From the NCBI GenBank assembly GCA_944739405.2, contig OX123186.2, forward strand, positions 35,945,551-36,009,550: DNA of 64,000 nucleotides. Direction: 5' to 3'. Source of the stretch: Euclidia mi (taxonomy: Eukaryota; Arthropoda; Insecta; Lepidoptera; Erebidae). Each line of letters opens with the position of its first letter. The first letter of the stretch is position 1. The notes below the pieces were generated by a model. The model did no database searches. It was given only the letters and a program-made list of their open reading frames with translations, and was not told the origin of the DNA. The translations under genes and the position numbers were made by a program. Positions 49,078 to 61,202 of the stretch are shown here, piece after piece.

Positions 49078-49349
49078 TGCACGATCAAGTTGAAAATGAA
49101 ACAGAAAAAATGTACAAACGCTAATAAGGCAGCTAACTGGTTAACATAAAATGTTCATTAAACATTAACGTACGAAGGTTTTATAAACGTAAACTTTATT
49201 TAAATACAACTGTGTGTTTCATTTCGTAATTTGATTTCATAATTAATACGCTAATAACGTAGATATGGGATGTTTTTAATTATTTGCTTCTATGAGAGTC
49301 AACTCTTGCGAACTGAATTATTAGAACCATTTAGACTTATACTTATTAT

Positions 49350-49606
49350 TAGCAGCAGAGGGTCCGGGTTCGAATCCACGGCGCGCACCGATGACTTTTC
49401 GGAGTTATGTGCGTATTAAATTGTTAATCACCGCTTGCTAAACGGTGAAGGAAAACATCGTGAGAAAACCTGCATGTCTGAGAGTTCTCCATAATGTTCT
49501 CGAAAGACATGTCAAGTCTGCCAACCCGCACTTGGCGAGCGTGGTGGACTATGGCCTTACCCTTCTCATAATGGGAAGAGGCCCGTGCCCAGCAGTGGGA
49601 CAGTAT
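49350..49606 (+). mobile_element. SINE S3 with LINE-like 3' end
   Basis: B box GGGTTCGAATCCACGGC, body GACTTTTCGGAGTTATGTGC as at 55918, and 3' end GGCCCGTGCCCAGCAGTGGG. Confidence 0.7.
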
Positions 49607-49769
49607 CTATATCCTATGGAAAAAAACTTGTATGTGTCAGTTCCTATAATAATGCATTTTCTATAAATAAGTAAATCATTTAAAAACAAATTGGAGCACA
49701 GAGCAAGGAACTCTTTGTTTGTCATCAGCATAGGGTTGGGAACCCTATGCACCCTTTAACCCAAGAACT

Positions 49770-49975
49770 TAGGGTCGCAAGCCAACCTCACCTGCAAGTG
49801 GTGCACTTGCCGATGAACGGACGAGGCTCTGGCAAACAAAATATCCCGATAAGCGGCAACAGGCTCGCCACCTACTACGTGGGATCAAAACACTGACGAA
49901 AAGTGGGCGTTTAATATGCCTCTGCCTACCCCTTTGGGGAAACAAGCGTGAGTCTATGTATGTATGTATGTATGT
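49770..49975 (+). mobile_element. SINE S1, head degraded
   Basis: GGCAACAGGCTCGCCACCTA, GAAAAGTGGGCGT and CTCTGCCTACCCCTTTGGGG, then GTAT repeats. Confidence 0.65.
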
Positions 49976-51790
49976 ATGTTTAAAGTCATACAAGCAACTG
50001 AGTTGTACCATCAAGTCTCCAACTAGCAATAGTTACGTTACATATGATAAAAGAAATGCTGACAAGTATGCGAAAAACCTCAAGTAAATATCACCGTATT
50101 TTCCCAGCTTTGCTTAGAGCAAGTGCGGGTTCAAGTTACTACACACAACTTTGACGTTTGGGGTGAGAGTGGTTTTGGGGAGATACTTAAGGAGTGGTGA
50201 CCTTGCTAATCACAATTTGTCGTTAGAGGAATACCGCGGTGGTTTTGGTGAGTAAGCTTGAACGCGTCGAGAGGAATCAAACTGACCTCCGCACTAAACA
50301 GAGATATGATTACCAGGATACTATAAGCCACTGATTCTGAATTAATTTGATATACGTTTTTCTATTAGTAGAAAAACGTATATTTTAATAACGCATCAAT
50401 ATATTCTAATAATGCAGAAAATACCAAGATAATAAGAATATAAGCGATTGAAGATTGCTTATATATTTGTGCGTAGTCCGGTTTAAGCAATAATATGTTT
50501 GATGTAATTTTTTTTTTTAGTTGTATACTTTATATTTCTCGTATTATTTCTAAAACTTTGCTTAAATATTTAATTAACAGATAATGACAATCAATGCAAA
50601 AAAACTGTAATAGTCATAACAAATTACAATGATTTGTTTAATTACCATTTCAATTTTCAAATTTACCGATAACCCAACCGTATTACACAGCCCAGCATTC
50701 TGTCCCAGATTATTAAAAAAAGGACCATTCTATCCCACTTCACAAACATTCTCTTGTATCATCCTCATATGCAGTGTATGAGGGTCCACACAAACATTAA
50801 AAAACCGGGCAAGAACTGTTTCGTATCCAATCTATACTACGTATGTCTTAAATGTTTTGTCCTAAGTAAATAAAGGCTCTTGTTTTATAAAAGGCCAATG
50901 CGGGATGTACGGGTAAGGTTAAAGGTTAAACTTATTTAATTATTTATGCTATAGAAAGGAAGGAATAGAATATTAACGGACCACAATTCTGTGCATATGG
51001 TCTGCTGAATTATACCCGTTTTAAGCATCTGCTAAGTATTATAATCATGGACAGTAACACATATGTAGTTACGTAAGCAATTATTTCTTTACGAACATAA
51101 TAGTCCAATATTGCAACTAAAAATATCTCGATTCCGTGCATATTTCCCGAAGCTGTTTAATGTATCTATAACAAATTCTGTACTTTTATGCAAACGAAAT
51201 TATATCATTGTATCGAGCACACGGCCAATTTTAAGACCCAGAAACGCCACAAGTAGGTTGACCCTAAGAATTTATTGTATTCTAGATTAATCAAATTTTC
51301 CAGTATTTGAAAAGCCAAGTCAGTTCATTTACTTTGTAAAGTTCTTATCTACAAAAGTATTTAAATAAATTAATTTTTAATCAATGTACTCATCCTTTTG
51401 AAATTTTATCTCTAAATGACTTCTTATTAGTAACAGGGTATGCATTATTATAATAGTACGGTATCTGCCCGTTTCAACTATACTATGTAAATAGTTAGGA
51501 CAGTCGTCGTTTTTCATGCATAGAATTGATTTGACTCAGTGGCTGTCCGATTACAACTGTCAAAGGACCCCTTCACGTCGGACGCATGTCCCCGTGTACG
51601 CCTGCCAAATGACCGTGTATTTTCCTGACACTTATAGTAAGTGGTAGGCAAATCCCGGCGGGCCACGCTTTGGTAGGGTCGCTGATCTCTATGGGAAGTT
51701 TAGAACACTGCCGTGGTTTTGTGCGTAGTCCAAACATTAAGTAAGGACATTTACGTGATTAAAAAAAATCTGTATTTACAAAATCTGTCT
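49976..51790. other. AT-rich DNA, one hairpin, no gene
   Basis: A perfect 15-bp-arm hairpin at 50350-50383 (ATATACGTTTTTCTA, loop TTAG). No gene could be supported. Confidence 0.45.
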
Positions 51791-51960
51791 TCTGTATATA
51801 TAAAATTCTTGCGTTACTGACTGCCTGGTCGTCAAGGTACAACCTAAACTACTCGATGCAAGAAGCTGAAATTTGGCATGTATGTTCCTTGGGGACCGTA
51901 AGGTTGCAGTAAGAAGGGAATTTTCGAAATGCCCACGCGATCGTGTAGAAATTGATAAAA
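51791..51960 (+). mobile_element. Helitron H3, 3'-truncated copy
   Basis: TCTGTATATATAAAATTCTT and GAAGCTGAAATTTGGCATGT are present; the end is lost in an A tract and no CTAG is seen. Confidence 0.65.
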
Positions 51961-52035
51961 AAAAAAAAAAAAAAAGTCCGAAAACCTTAAATTTTTACTT
52001 ACATCTCACTTTTTTTATTACTTATACTTATATAT

Positions 52036-52255
52036 GACTGCACGGTTGGCATAGTGGTTTAAGCCGTCGCCTCGCCGCTTGACACTGCGCGAGTGTCGTG
52101 GGTTCGATTCCCACACGAGACAACACTTTGTGTGATCTACAAATTGTTGTTTCGAGTCTGGGTGTTCATTGTGTCCGTTGGTTGTATGTTTGTAAAGTCC
52201 CCCGCGTCACAGGAATTTCTTCCTAGTGCGGGAGATGTCGTAAAAAAAAATTATA
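52036..52255 (+). mobile_element. SINE S2, good copy
   Basis: A box GGTTGGCATAGTGG, B box GGGTTCGATTCCCACACG, body GTTTCGAGTCTGGGTGTTCA, tail GTGCGGGAGATGTCGTAAAA. Confidence 0.82.
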
Positions 52256-52494
52256 CCTACAGGTTTTTACGGAACCCTCCGTGCACGACTCCGACTCGCA
52301 CTTGGTCAGTTTTTTTTTAATGTTTTCGTTGTCGTTCGAAAGGGTATTGTGGGGAATTTCACTATCCATACATAATTCCAGGTATGCGGTTTTTAAATAA
52401 GATGAGTATATCAAAACCTGTTCTTATTTCATTTGTAATTTAGGTATAAATAGTACTGTACTGTAAAAATTATCTTTTTAAACGCTATATTATA

Positions 52495-52864
52495 CAGGGT
52501 GTCACAAGACCCATCACCAAGCCGAAGTCTACTCGTTGTGGACATCATTCCAAGTCATACTAACCTAAAATAATACCTGGGAATCGTTTTTTTTAAGTTT
52601 TCATTTTTTAAAGCGCAATAAAAAGCGCGCGTGTGCAATGCTCGAAATACCTACTTATCCCTGGGGTCGTCGGGCATCTAAAGAACATATTGGCGGGGTA
52701 AATGCATCGATTTTGTAGCTAATTAGAAAAATTCCAAACTAACTTTGAGCCTCAGTATCTCCTGAACCAGTAATTTCCCAGGTATGATGTCGAAGTTAAA
52801 AATGTTTGTAGTGATTGGTAAAACACGGGATTTCAGTTTTCGTTAAGGGTCTTTTTACACCCTG
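52495..52864. mobile_element. MITE with CAGGGTGT termini and TATA/TA duplication
   Basis: CAGGGTGTCACAAGACC at the left and TTTTTACACCCTG at the right, flanked by TATA on both sides. It is 370 bp with no coding. The termini suit a Tc1/mariner-type MITE. Confidence 0.7.
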
Positions 52865-53141
52865 TATACCAGACCTCCCTCACGCCGAGTTGAATAATCA
52901 ACATTATGTAACGTTATCAATGACCAAAATGAACTTGCATAGTTATTAATTTTATTCGAACTTTTTCCTTATGATATAAATTATTGACCTATATGATTAA
53001 GTTAATATTTTTATTTGACATTAGGTATTTAAGAATATGTTAATTCAATTTATACCTAAATTTTAAGTTAGTGACGTGGCTTTATTTCAGAATATTTTAG
53101 TGCACGTGTTACGACTTCCTTATTATATCTCGCATAAGTTT

Positions 53142-53188
53142 GTACACGTTTGTAAGGTTCCAATTAATGGATTCTTACAAACGTGTAC
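53142..53188. repeat. Hairpin with 15-bp perfect and about 21-bp imperfect arms
   Basis: GTACACGTTTGTAAG and its complement end the structure; the inner GTTCCA/TGGATT extension has two mismatches. Confidence 0.8.
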
Positions 53189-53509
53189 GAATTTAATATC
53201 CTTTGTACGGTTGCCGTAAGAACGGTTATGTTTGGAAGGAAGTTCGCAATTCAACGTGTTTTTATTTAATCCTATCCTCCTGTACAACCGCACGTGAAGC
53301 ACACAGCAGCAGTGAACATTGAACAATTTCACGTTTTAGCACTCGTGAACTGTGAAGGTAAGGGAAATGAGCCTGGAGTAGTCAAGGAATTTAATGTGTA
53401 ATTTAATTTAGAGTTAAATGCCAGCTTCTTAGCAAATCTTCAGGTAAATGTTATAGAATTAATGAATTTTCGCTGTCGCTATTTCGTAAACCTTTTGTAG
53501 CGGCTGTTG

Positions 53510-53700
53510 ACAGAACAGAAAGCTTTTCCACGGAGTGACTACCATCTGACCTCTGCAACCTAAAGAGATAGCGAGACTCCATGGCCTAGACCAGCGACTG
53601 TATATCTTCAAGGGTACTGGCTCCCCATAACGACATCAAAGATGTTTATAACAGTCGGGATCGGCAGCTTAGCGTGATCTAAGGCGTGACGGCAAGCGAC
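53510..53700 (-). mobile_element. LINE L1 tail, inverted
   Basis: CTTTTCCACGGAGTGACTAC, GGGTACTGGCTCCCCATAAC and ATAACAGTCGGGATCGGCAG. Confidence 0.55.
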
Positions 53701-53884
53701 AGTTAACAATTTATGCATAATTTTAGCAAGATGGTTTTTATATCGGTCGTTCAAAAATAGCATATCATAAACTAAGGCTACCAGCTTTTAGGCCGGTTAC
53801 CCGACAACTGGCCTCACAGCTAGTACTAGCTAATACAAGACAGCTCATGCGTTATTCTGATATAAAAGCTATATTACTCTAAAG

Positions 53885-54150
53885 TTAAAGCGGCCATAGC
53901 CCATTGGAATACGAAACGGATTGCCAAGACTATGGTCTCGGGTTCGATCTCCAGGTACCCCGGACACACACCCCTAACTTTCCGAAGTTATGTGTGCATT
54001 AAAAGTTAATTATCGCTCGCTTATCATGTGCCCGGTAGATGGCAACAGGCTCGCCCTCTATTACACTGGGACCGAAACATAACTGGCGAAGTGTGGGTGT
54101 GTAATACACCTCTGCCTACCCCTTCGGGGATAAAAGGCCTGAAGATAATT
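53885..54150 (+). mobile_element. SINE S1
   Basis: B box GGGTTCGATCTCC, body CGGTAGATGGCAACAGGCTC and tail CTACCCCTTCGGGGATAAAA. Confidence 0.75.
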
Positions 54151-54162
54151 CCACGCCTTTTT

Positions 54163-54228
54163 GGATTTTGAAACTTTAGAGTAACACATAACATATAAAT
54201 GTTGTGTTACTCTAAAGTTTCAAAATCC
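54163..54228. repeat. Perfect 25-bp-arm palindrome made from a Helitron H1 leader
   Basis: GGATTTTGAAACTTTAGAGT..AACAC and its exact complement flank a 16-nt loop. The right arm runs on into the inverted H1 leader (GTGTGAAAGAGTAACAAACA). Confidence 0.88.
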
Positions 54229-54319
54229 ACTCAGTAGTATTTGTGTGAAAGAGTAACAAACATCAATAAACCCATTCTCTCAAACTATCGCATTTATACT
54301 CGTAATAGTACGATAAAAC

Positions 54320-55387
54320 AATATTTTAAAGTGTCCAAACAGAAGTTGACGGATGCGCCTTTATCATTTTATACTGAACCTTGAACGTATAGTTCAACGA
54401 CCCAAGTAACAATAACAAACATTAATGTTCAATAATTTACTATCAATAATCAAAAATTTATGAGAACAGTTACAACAATAAATTTTAGTTTTTTGTCGCT
54501 GTTCCGGTACAGAATTTATAAGAATGAATTAAAAGGTAATATAAAATGATTTTGCAACGGTTTGATTTCTTGTCTGGGAATATAAAATCCTGGGAAGAGA
54601 ATCGGATGGTTGAACACTAGCATAGTGATCCAATTTTGAGCGTCATCGAGTCTACTTTAGTTTATTTGTTGCTACTTGATACACAATTTATATTGGATTT
54701 ATTATCTTAGACATTGCTGTATTTCTTAAAATTACAGAAGCAGAAGAAAATACACCATTGCAGCTGCTTATCGTGAGGAAGAAGGGAAAGCACATATAAA
54801 ATGGTAGTGGTTTTAATTATGTAGGAATCTATCTGAGAGATGTGACTTCATTGCGCGTTAGTTTGAAGATTCTACATGGAATTAAACATAACAAACGTAG
54901 ATGGAAAGCGACTTTAGATCTCTCCTGATTTGCGTGACAAACATAGTAAGTAGTAGTAGCATAGTAAGTTAATAGAGGACTTAGCCTTATTAGACCACGC
55001 TGATCAGCCGGGCAAAATGCCTGTTCATTGCATTGAAATAAGTGGAATAGCGACCTTAATGCGAAGAGCATTATTTCCCAGTCTACCGCAGAGTGATGCA
55101 GAGATTGTCAGATTGTATTAGGCTAACAAGAAATTCATCATGATCAGTTGGCCCGGTCCTCCTCTTAGTATGAGAAAGGTTAGGAATAACTGCAAGTTGA
55201 CAAGGGAATGAACAAAATTATCGGCCCTACGACAATATTATTTATCGAATGAAACCAAAACAGCACAGATACGTCTACTTAATGGTAAGCTAAGGTAACG
55301 TAAGGTAACTAGCAATAATACATTTTGATATAAGAACAATTTATTGACATTAAAAGGCTACCTACTAATAAAAAAACAATCATACCA
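54320..55387. other. No gene recognised
   Basis: AT-rich DNA; open frames are short and unsupported. Confidence 0.45.
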
Positions 55388-55490
55388 AGCACATCAAGTG
55401 TTGTCTCGTATGAGGATCGAACCCGCAGTTCTTGGCGTATTTATCAACGGTGAGGCGACTGCTTAAACATACACTGGGTCTTATTAGCTG
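55388..55490 (-). mobile_element. SINE S2 head
   Basis: GTTGTCTCGTATGAGGATCG with a GGGTTCGATCC-type B box on the minus strand, then GTGAGGCGACTGCTTAAAC. Confidence 0.6.
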
Positions 55491-55917
55491 TTTTATTAGT
55501 ACTGGATAAATTACTTGGCAGATAATTTTATAGAAATAACGTTTACCTTCTTTTACCTGGAATTTATCTGGCAAATAGCATCTATTCAAAGGAAATGAAA
55601 TTGGGCCTAAATAATGCAATAGCAGATAACCGAAAATCAGCAAAAATACACACATAATTTTTATACCTAAATATATACAACCGGATAGAAACCAAATAAA
55701 GATGCGTCAAAAAATGCGTTTTATCCTGGATGAGAATTGGGCTCACATTCTTAGCAGTCTAGGTTACTTGCCACTATGCAGCATCAACATATTTTATAAG
55801 TCATTAGATGATGCCTATTTTACTTGCCATCGACAGGACTTAAGTTGTTTGTGATAGTTTTCAATATGAGAAGTAGCTTAGGTATATATCTCCTCCGCAT
55901 CATAATAATATAGTGAT

Positions 55918-56030
55918 GAGGCAGCGATAGCCTAGTGGAGGTACCAACAGACTGCCATGCAGAGGGTATCGGGTTCGAATCCACGGCACGCACCCCTGAC
56001 TTTTCGGAGTTATGTGCGTATTGAATGGCT
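55918..56030 (+). mobile_element. SINE S3
   Basis: GCGATAGCCTAGTGGAGGTA, GGGTTCGAATCCACGGCACG and TTTTCGGAGTTATGTGCGTA. Confidence 0.7.
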
Positions 56031-56068
56031 TACGTTTAACTCAGCACCAAATATACCTAGTAACAAAT

Positions 56069-56440
56069 AACAGACAAAAATAGTAAATGATCACCAAAAT
56101 GAAACCTGCATTTTAATTTTAAATTATAACCTAAGTTTTAACATTTCGCTATCTTATTTAAGCAAAATGACTCCAAATAAATCATTGCTAACCCAAATGT
56201 AGTAAATGATCTCCAAAATTAAACCAGCATTTTAATGTAAAAAAAAACAGTTTTTCACGCTCTTTTTTGTTAGTTGTACGAAATACCAACATAAAAATTG
56301 GCTTTGGTTACACCATCTACTGTAATACCTAAACTAAGTTGACAGCGCCCTGCTTCGCAGGGCTCCTATTTTTGGATTAAGGGTCACAAGAGAACCTAAC
56401 ATAACCTATTTATTTGGTGATCATTCACTACATTTGGTGT
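56069..56440. mobile_element. Unclassified inverted-repeat element with a central GC hairpin
   Basis: AGTAAATGATCACCAAA at the left and TTTGGTGATCATTCACTACA at the right are inverted; a third direct copy (AGTAAATGATCTCCAAAATT) lies at about 56200. The perfect hairpin GCCCTGC-TTC-GCAGGGC is at 56347-56363. Confidence 0.6.
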
Positions 56441-56589
56441 TCGAATACAATTTGAAGTACAGTCATGACTAAAATAGCTAGCACTATAGCAATTTTAGAC
56501 TTTATTTTTCTGGTGTTAAGTATATATTTTTGGTTAAAGAACTAAGGGTATCAAAGCATTTTATGGTGGTCATTATATTTAACCCCGTA

Positions 56590-56850
56590 TTGAATTGGTG
56601 ATAATCGGTTGTCCCATGCCTCGGAGAGCACGTTAAGCTGTCGGTCCCGGTTGTCATGATGATCTTTGACAGTCTTTATAGGGAGTCAGTACCTCTAAAT
56701 AAAACTGACACTAGTCTATATCACTATCACTTCGGGTTGCGGAGGTCAGACAGGCAGTTGCTCTGTAGAAAAGCTAATATTCAGCCAAATACGGTTAGCG
56801 AACTCCAGGCTGAAACTGGGATAAACGCTAGGAGGATGATGATATGAGCC
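56590..56850 (+). mobile_element. LINE L1 tail
   Basis: GTCGGTCCCGGTTGTCATGA, GGAGGTCAGACAGGCAGTTG and GCTAGGAGGATGATGAT. The next 740 bases up to the gene C promoter are featureless. Confidence 0.65.
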
Positions 56851-57593
56851 AGGATCATCCATGCATATCATTAGGTGCTCATTGCCAAGCATCTCCGTCA
56901 AATTAAATAAGTTTATTTATAAACCTAAGGTATAGTTATTAATTAATATTAAAAACTTCACAAGACAACAGCATTAGTAAATGAGCTAACAAATCAATCG
57001 GCATACTTAATTGTTGTCCTCTCTAAATGTACTCATTATTTAAAAAGTTGTGTGATAACCAGCTTATTTGCATGGTCTTTATAACGATCTCAGCTCCACT
57101 ATTCTGCGCTAAGACAACGCAATAATCTATATTTCAAATAAAACACTGATGTTCACATTGATATTAAAGTTTTACACATGCTTCTGTGACTCTCAGTCAC
57201 ATTTTCAATATTCTGAAAGAAGAACTTTATAAAACGCCGAGAGTCAGGTGCCGCCTTCAAAGAAATCTCATTTATTAAAATTGGATCACTTATTTGACCT
57301 AGTAACATCAGATATAATAATTCTCATATCAGTAGCATGGATTCATCATATGCTACCTCCATGTATATCATAGTCATTGCATAAACAGTCACGATCTCCA
57401 ATTTGCTATCTCTCTCTGGCATTCCAATTGAAGCTAATAGGTGATTTGATATCGGCGACATCTAAGCATCACTCATCTTCATAGATAAGTGGTCATTGCA
57501 AACTAATTTACTAATTATCTAGACTGGCTGGCCTAGAATCATCGACCCGGAGTCGTTACAGGTTATCAAACATTTTATCGAGCAATGCATCAA

Positions 57594-57626
57594 GATAAAT
57601 TGTGCTTTTAGCGTGCAGTTTTCAGT
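57594..57626 (+). promoter_or_regulatory. Core promoter of gene C: TATA-like GATAAAT plus arthropod initiator TCAGT
   Basis: GATAAAT at 57594-57600 is followed by TTCAGT at 57621-57626. The spacing from the T of ATAAA to the initiator A is 28 bp, the ideal TATA-initiator distance. The same pair with the same spacing lies upstream of gene D, and TGCAGTCTA is conserved just downstream in both. The predicted 5' UTR is about 58 nt. Confidence 0.7.
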
Positions 57627-57681
57627 ACCTGTGGTGCAGTCTAGCTGAGAAGTCCTCTGAAGTGAAAACTCAACAATCAAA

Positions 57682-60002
57682 ATGAACAAGCAATTCTTGA
57701 TCGTTATTCTGGCTGTGTGCCTTGCCAGCGTGAGTATATTTCGAAATTATTGACATTATCATCTGCCTGAAATAATTCCAATTGCATTCCAAACTTGCGT
57801 TTTGTAGTCCAGGGTCTATCTATACCTAGGCTGATTGATTTGACCTGAAGAGGCACATTCGCCAATGCGAATAAACGAATAGAAGAATAAACATCTATAC
57901 ATATAAATAAAATATAGGATTTAGGACCCCATGTTGATTGTCTTTTTGCTATTTTTGGCTCCTTTCTATAATTTTCTCTCTACCCCCTCAAAGCATTTTG
58001 GCCACCATCGAGGCATCTCAGGACACCCGTAGAAGTATTTTGGCCACTTTCGAGGCTAGGCTTTCAAGCTAAGTACGGCGCGTAATATTTTCGTTGAAAG
58101 AATGGTGATATTTCTATTTATTAAGTTAATATTGTATATCAAAAGACGCGTAATTAAATAAGCTTTCGAATGATATTAACTAACACCAAATTATATACTT
58201 GAAGCCCACGCAAGAGCGGTATAAAGCGCGCCCGGTATAATATTTTCCCGCCATTTTCGAGCGCGCTATTATATTTCTAACATATTCATATTTCTCGTCT
58301 TTTTTTATTATAGGAGGTATATAAGTATTGTACATGGTAAGAAAGGTCATTTAATTTACTTTCAGAGATAATAAATATAATGGAAAGAAACATTTTATTT
58401 TATTTTTTTAAACATATTTTTTTGTTATATATCAGATTCAAACCTAGATAAGTTTCTTTTCAACTAGATTACCAATTTAAAAAACCATATCTATAAGATT
58501 CCGATAAGAATTATTCTTATTGGACTTTGCACAATTGTTTACTTTTGGCCGCAAAAAATAACCGCCATACCCGCCAAAATTTTCGAAAATATCTCATGAA
58601 TTATAGGAGTATTATATATCACATGATAGGTTTATTTATATACTCATAATAAAACAATAATTCATAGCATAAATGTAACGTTATTTCAAAAAATAAATGC
58701 CGTTGTTTCGGTAATTTAATGAATATAGCCTCTTGAATTAAATTATTACACAATATTTGTTTATTTTTTTGCTGTTATTTTATAACTAATTAGTCCATTC
58801 ACAATTAAAACATAAAAATATCAAATATAATTATATTATTTGTTTACAATGATGTTTTGAATCCATAATTACGCCCCGCGCGCAACATGCAAAGACAGTG
58901 AAATATACAATAATTTCAAATGCTGACATTTAAATAATTTTCTAAGCAAGCATTGCTTTAATTTTATATTTCTGTAAAGCTTATACCACCAGGTATACAA
59001 AATAATAAAAGGAAGCAATTAATAACACATATTGTTATCATGACAAACAAAAATGGCGAGTAGGTCATCGATAGACGACATTGTTTACAATAGGATCAAG
59101 TTCGGCGGGTCGCATAAAGGAAACATTCCGTCATTCAGTCACCATTCAAACATTACTACAAAGCTTATTTAATCTACTTTCATAAAAACATCATTTCAAA
59201 TATCAATACCCGAGTGACGAGTCGTAAGTTTAGGTTTAAAGTAGCACGGCAAGTGGCCTTGCTTCGCGGGTGGTCAGATAACGACCGCGTGATGCTTTAG
59301 CGATAAATGTCAAATTAAAGCGGTACCTTGAGCGGCTACTGTTTATTTTCAAACCAGCTCGTAATGAAAACATTTGTTTTATAATATACCCATTTTATGA
59401 TCAACATGACCAATAGCACAAATAAAATAAGAATATAATATTTAACAGGCCCAGGCGTTCGTCAAAAGGGATGCTCCCGCAGCTCCTGGCGGCGAGAATT
59501 ACATCGAAACCCTTCAGAAGCAATTCCAGGACTTTTCCAAGAACTTTAACGACAAAGTGAAGGAAACCTTTGACGCTGACACCGTCAAGAAGAACTTCAA
59601 CGAATTCGTGGACAACATGAACAAGGCCGTAAGTTAACTTTTGCGTTATGAAATCTATAATTAACGCATAATTTCTGAGAATAGATGTATATTTGAAACG
59701 CAAGAACATGTATACAAAAATATAAATTATTAGATTTATTTTGTTTTAAGTGTTTACCATGACAATAATAAACTAGTTTTATTCCGCATTTGTTGAACAT
59801 AAACATCCTAGATATACTTATTGTGTTGTTACAACCCAATATTTTCCTCATTTCGGCGGTCTAATGTCTTTAAATTTAAGGAACACTACAAGTGTCTTAA
59901 AACTAAGTATGGTTTTGGCATGTGGTCAGATACATGAATAATAAAACTAATCGCATTCTTTATCATTTGTTATAGATGGAGAACATCAAACCAAAGCAAT
60001 AA
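57682..60002 (+). CDS. Gene C: small secreted amphipathic helical protein, apolipophorin-III-like N-terminus (84 aa)
   Basis: Exons are 57682-57729, 59449-59628 and 59976-60002, phase 0, with donors gtgagt and gtaagt and acceptors aacag and atag. Exon 1 encodes MNKQFLIVILAVCLAS. Exon 2 starts AQAFVKRDAPAAP: signal peptidase would cut after AQA, and a furin- or cathepsin-type step after KR would leave mature DAPAAP. The mature part (about 60 residues, no Cys) forms two predicted amphipathic helices, YIETLQKQFQDF onward and DTVKKNFNEFVDNM onward, with F, L, I and V on one face. The tail exon gives MENIKPKQ. Mature lepidopteran apolipophorin-III also begins with DAPA after a dibasic site and has amphipathic helices, but is far longer (five helices). 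This could be a two-helix relative or a convergent peptide. The start is fixed by the signal peptide and by identity with gene D. A lipid-binding, immune or carrier role is possible but not shown. Confidence 0.88.
57980..58070. repeat. Short direct repeat in intron 1 of gene C
   Basis: ATTTTGGCCACCATCGAGGC and ATTTTGGCCACTTTCGAGGC lie about 50 bp apart. The rest of this 1.7-kb intron is AT-rich and unassigned. Confidence 0.55.
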
Positions 60003-60003
60003 A
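59998..60003 (+). terminator. AATAAA overlapping the stop codon of gene C
   Basis: The last codon and stop (CAA TAA) plus the next base spell AATAAA. No other canonical signal was seen in the next 150 bases. If this signal is used, the 3' UTR would be only 10-30 nt. Confidence 0.35.
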
Positions 60004-60780
60004 ATTAATCAGAATGTGCAAAGGACATTTTTTACCCAATTCACAAAATTATTTTACTTGTAATACAAGTTTACTGTGAAATAGATTATTTTATATAAAC
60101 CATTGTTTTTTCTTCATCCCTAAAATACTACGTTACCTTTTTAAAAACAGTTCTTTCAGAAAATTTTACCCAACTCTACGAGCGAGCCATTTCTATTTCT
60201 ATAGTTACTTTACCTACAAGGCCAGGTTGGAACTACAAGAGTATGAACGAACTTAAAAATAACAATCTGGTGTCTTTGCGTATCATTCAACAATATCAAA
60301 TGTAGTTAATAAAAATAATAAACATCAATTACCATATTGCATTAGAAACACAAATCGTCAATACTCATTTATTGCGAACATGGTTTAGACTGATATTAGT
60401 ACACAGGCCATCATATGCTACGCCCACAGGTTACAACTCGCATTAGACGCAGAAATAAACTCCTTTTATTTACTTTTAAAGCACGTACTTAAACTAGTGC
60501 TTTTAGCTAAAAACTACAGTGATCGAGGAGCTTTAAAGTCAGCTCATATACTGGGCCAACTTGGCACAGTAGGTATAGGTAATGCATAATAAGTAGTTTA
60601 AATATACGCAGTTTTATGACACGTCCCTTTACACTTTCACAAACACGACTTTAATTTTTCTGAAGTGTGACGACGTGAAAACTTTCATTTGTTTCATATA
60701 CGAACTTCTTTACTGTTCAATTGATTTCCTTACCGATCTTTAAGATCAGTAGCCGTGCAACTTATTGTGTTCTTATTGCA
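60003..60780. other. Intergenic DNA between genes C and D
   Basis: AT-rich with no recognised feature except the Helitron at its right edge. Confidence 0.45.
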
Positions 60781-60972
60781 CTAGCGGATGCCGCAGCTAC
60801 ACCCGCACATTTTTCTGCTCAATCCCTAGAGAATTTCGGCAAATCCTTTCTTAGTGCTCACCTACGGGTCTTAACGAACATAAATGCCCAAATCTGGCTC
60901 CTTGCGACCAATAGTTTTGGCTGTGTGTTGTCTGTTAGTCAGTCAGTAAAGGAAGAATTTTATATTTACAGA
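60781..60972 (-). mobile_element. Short Helitron H3, inverted, between genes C and D
   Basis: The plus strand shows CTAG after A at 60781 and ACAGA before T at 60972, the inverse of TC..CTAG. The body carries inverted CCTACGG and CCAATAGTTTTGGCTGT as in other H3 copies. Confidence 0.8.
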
Positions 60973-61169
60973 TATAACGTAAACAGACAGGTTTATAAAT
61001 TAACTATCTGTCTTCCCCATATTTATTGAAGCAAATATGTGAGTCCATGTCGGCGAGTTCTAAGTTATCCTTGTTATTGGTCATTGTTAACTAATTTGCC
61101 AATTATCGAGCCTAGAATAATCAACCCAGAGTGGTCATAGGCCAATGGAATATTGTATCGTGACATCAA

Positions 61170-61202
61170 GATAAAGGGTCGCTCTCCAGTGCAAGCTTCA
61201 GT
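61170..61202 (+). promoter_or_regulatory. Core promoter of gene D: TATA-like GATAAAG plus initiator TCAGT
   Basis: GATAAAG is at 61170-61176 and TTCAGT at 61197-61202, with the same 28-bp spacing as in gene C. Upstream sequence from about 61090 (CTAATTT..CAATTATC, CCTAGAATAATCAACCC) also matches gene C, showing that the promoter was duplicated with the coding region. Confidence 0.7.

Noticed and set aside
52036..52120. tRNA gene (A and B boxes present)
   Set aside because: The acceptor stem does not close and the sequence continues into a SINE body shared with other copies. The same holds for the other SINE heads.
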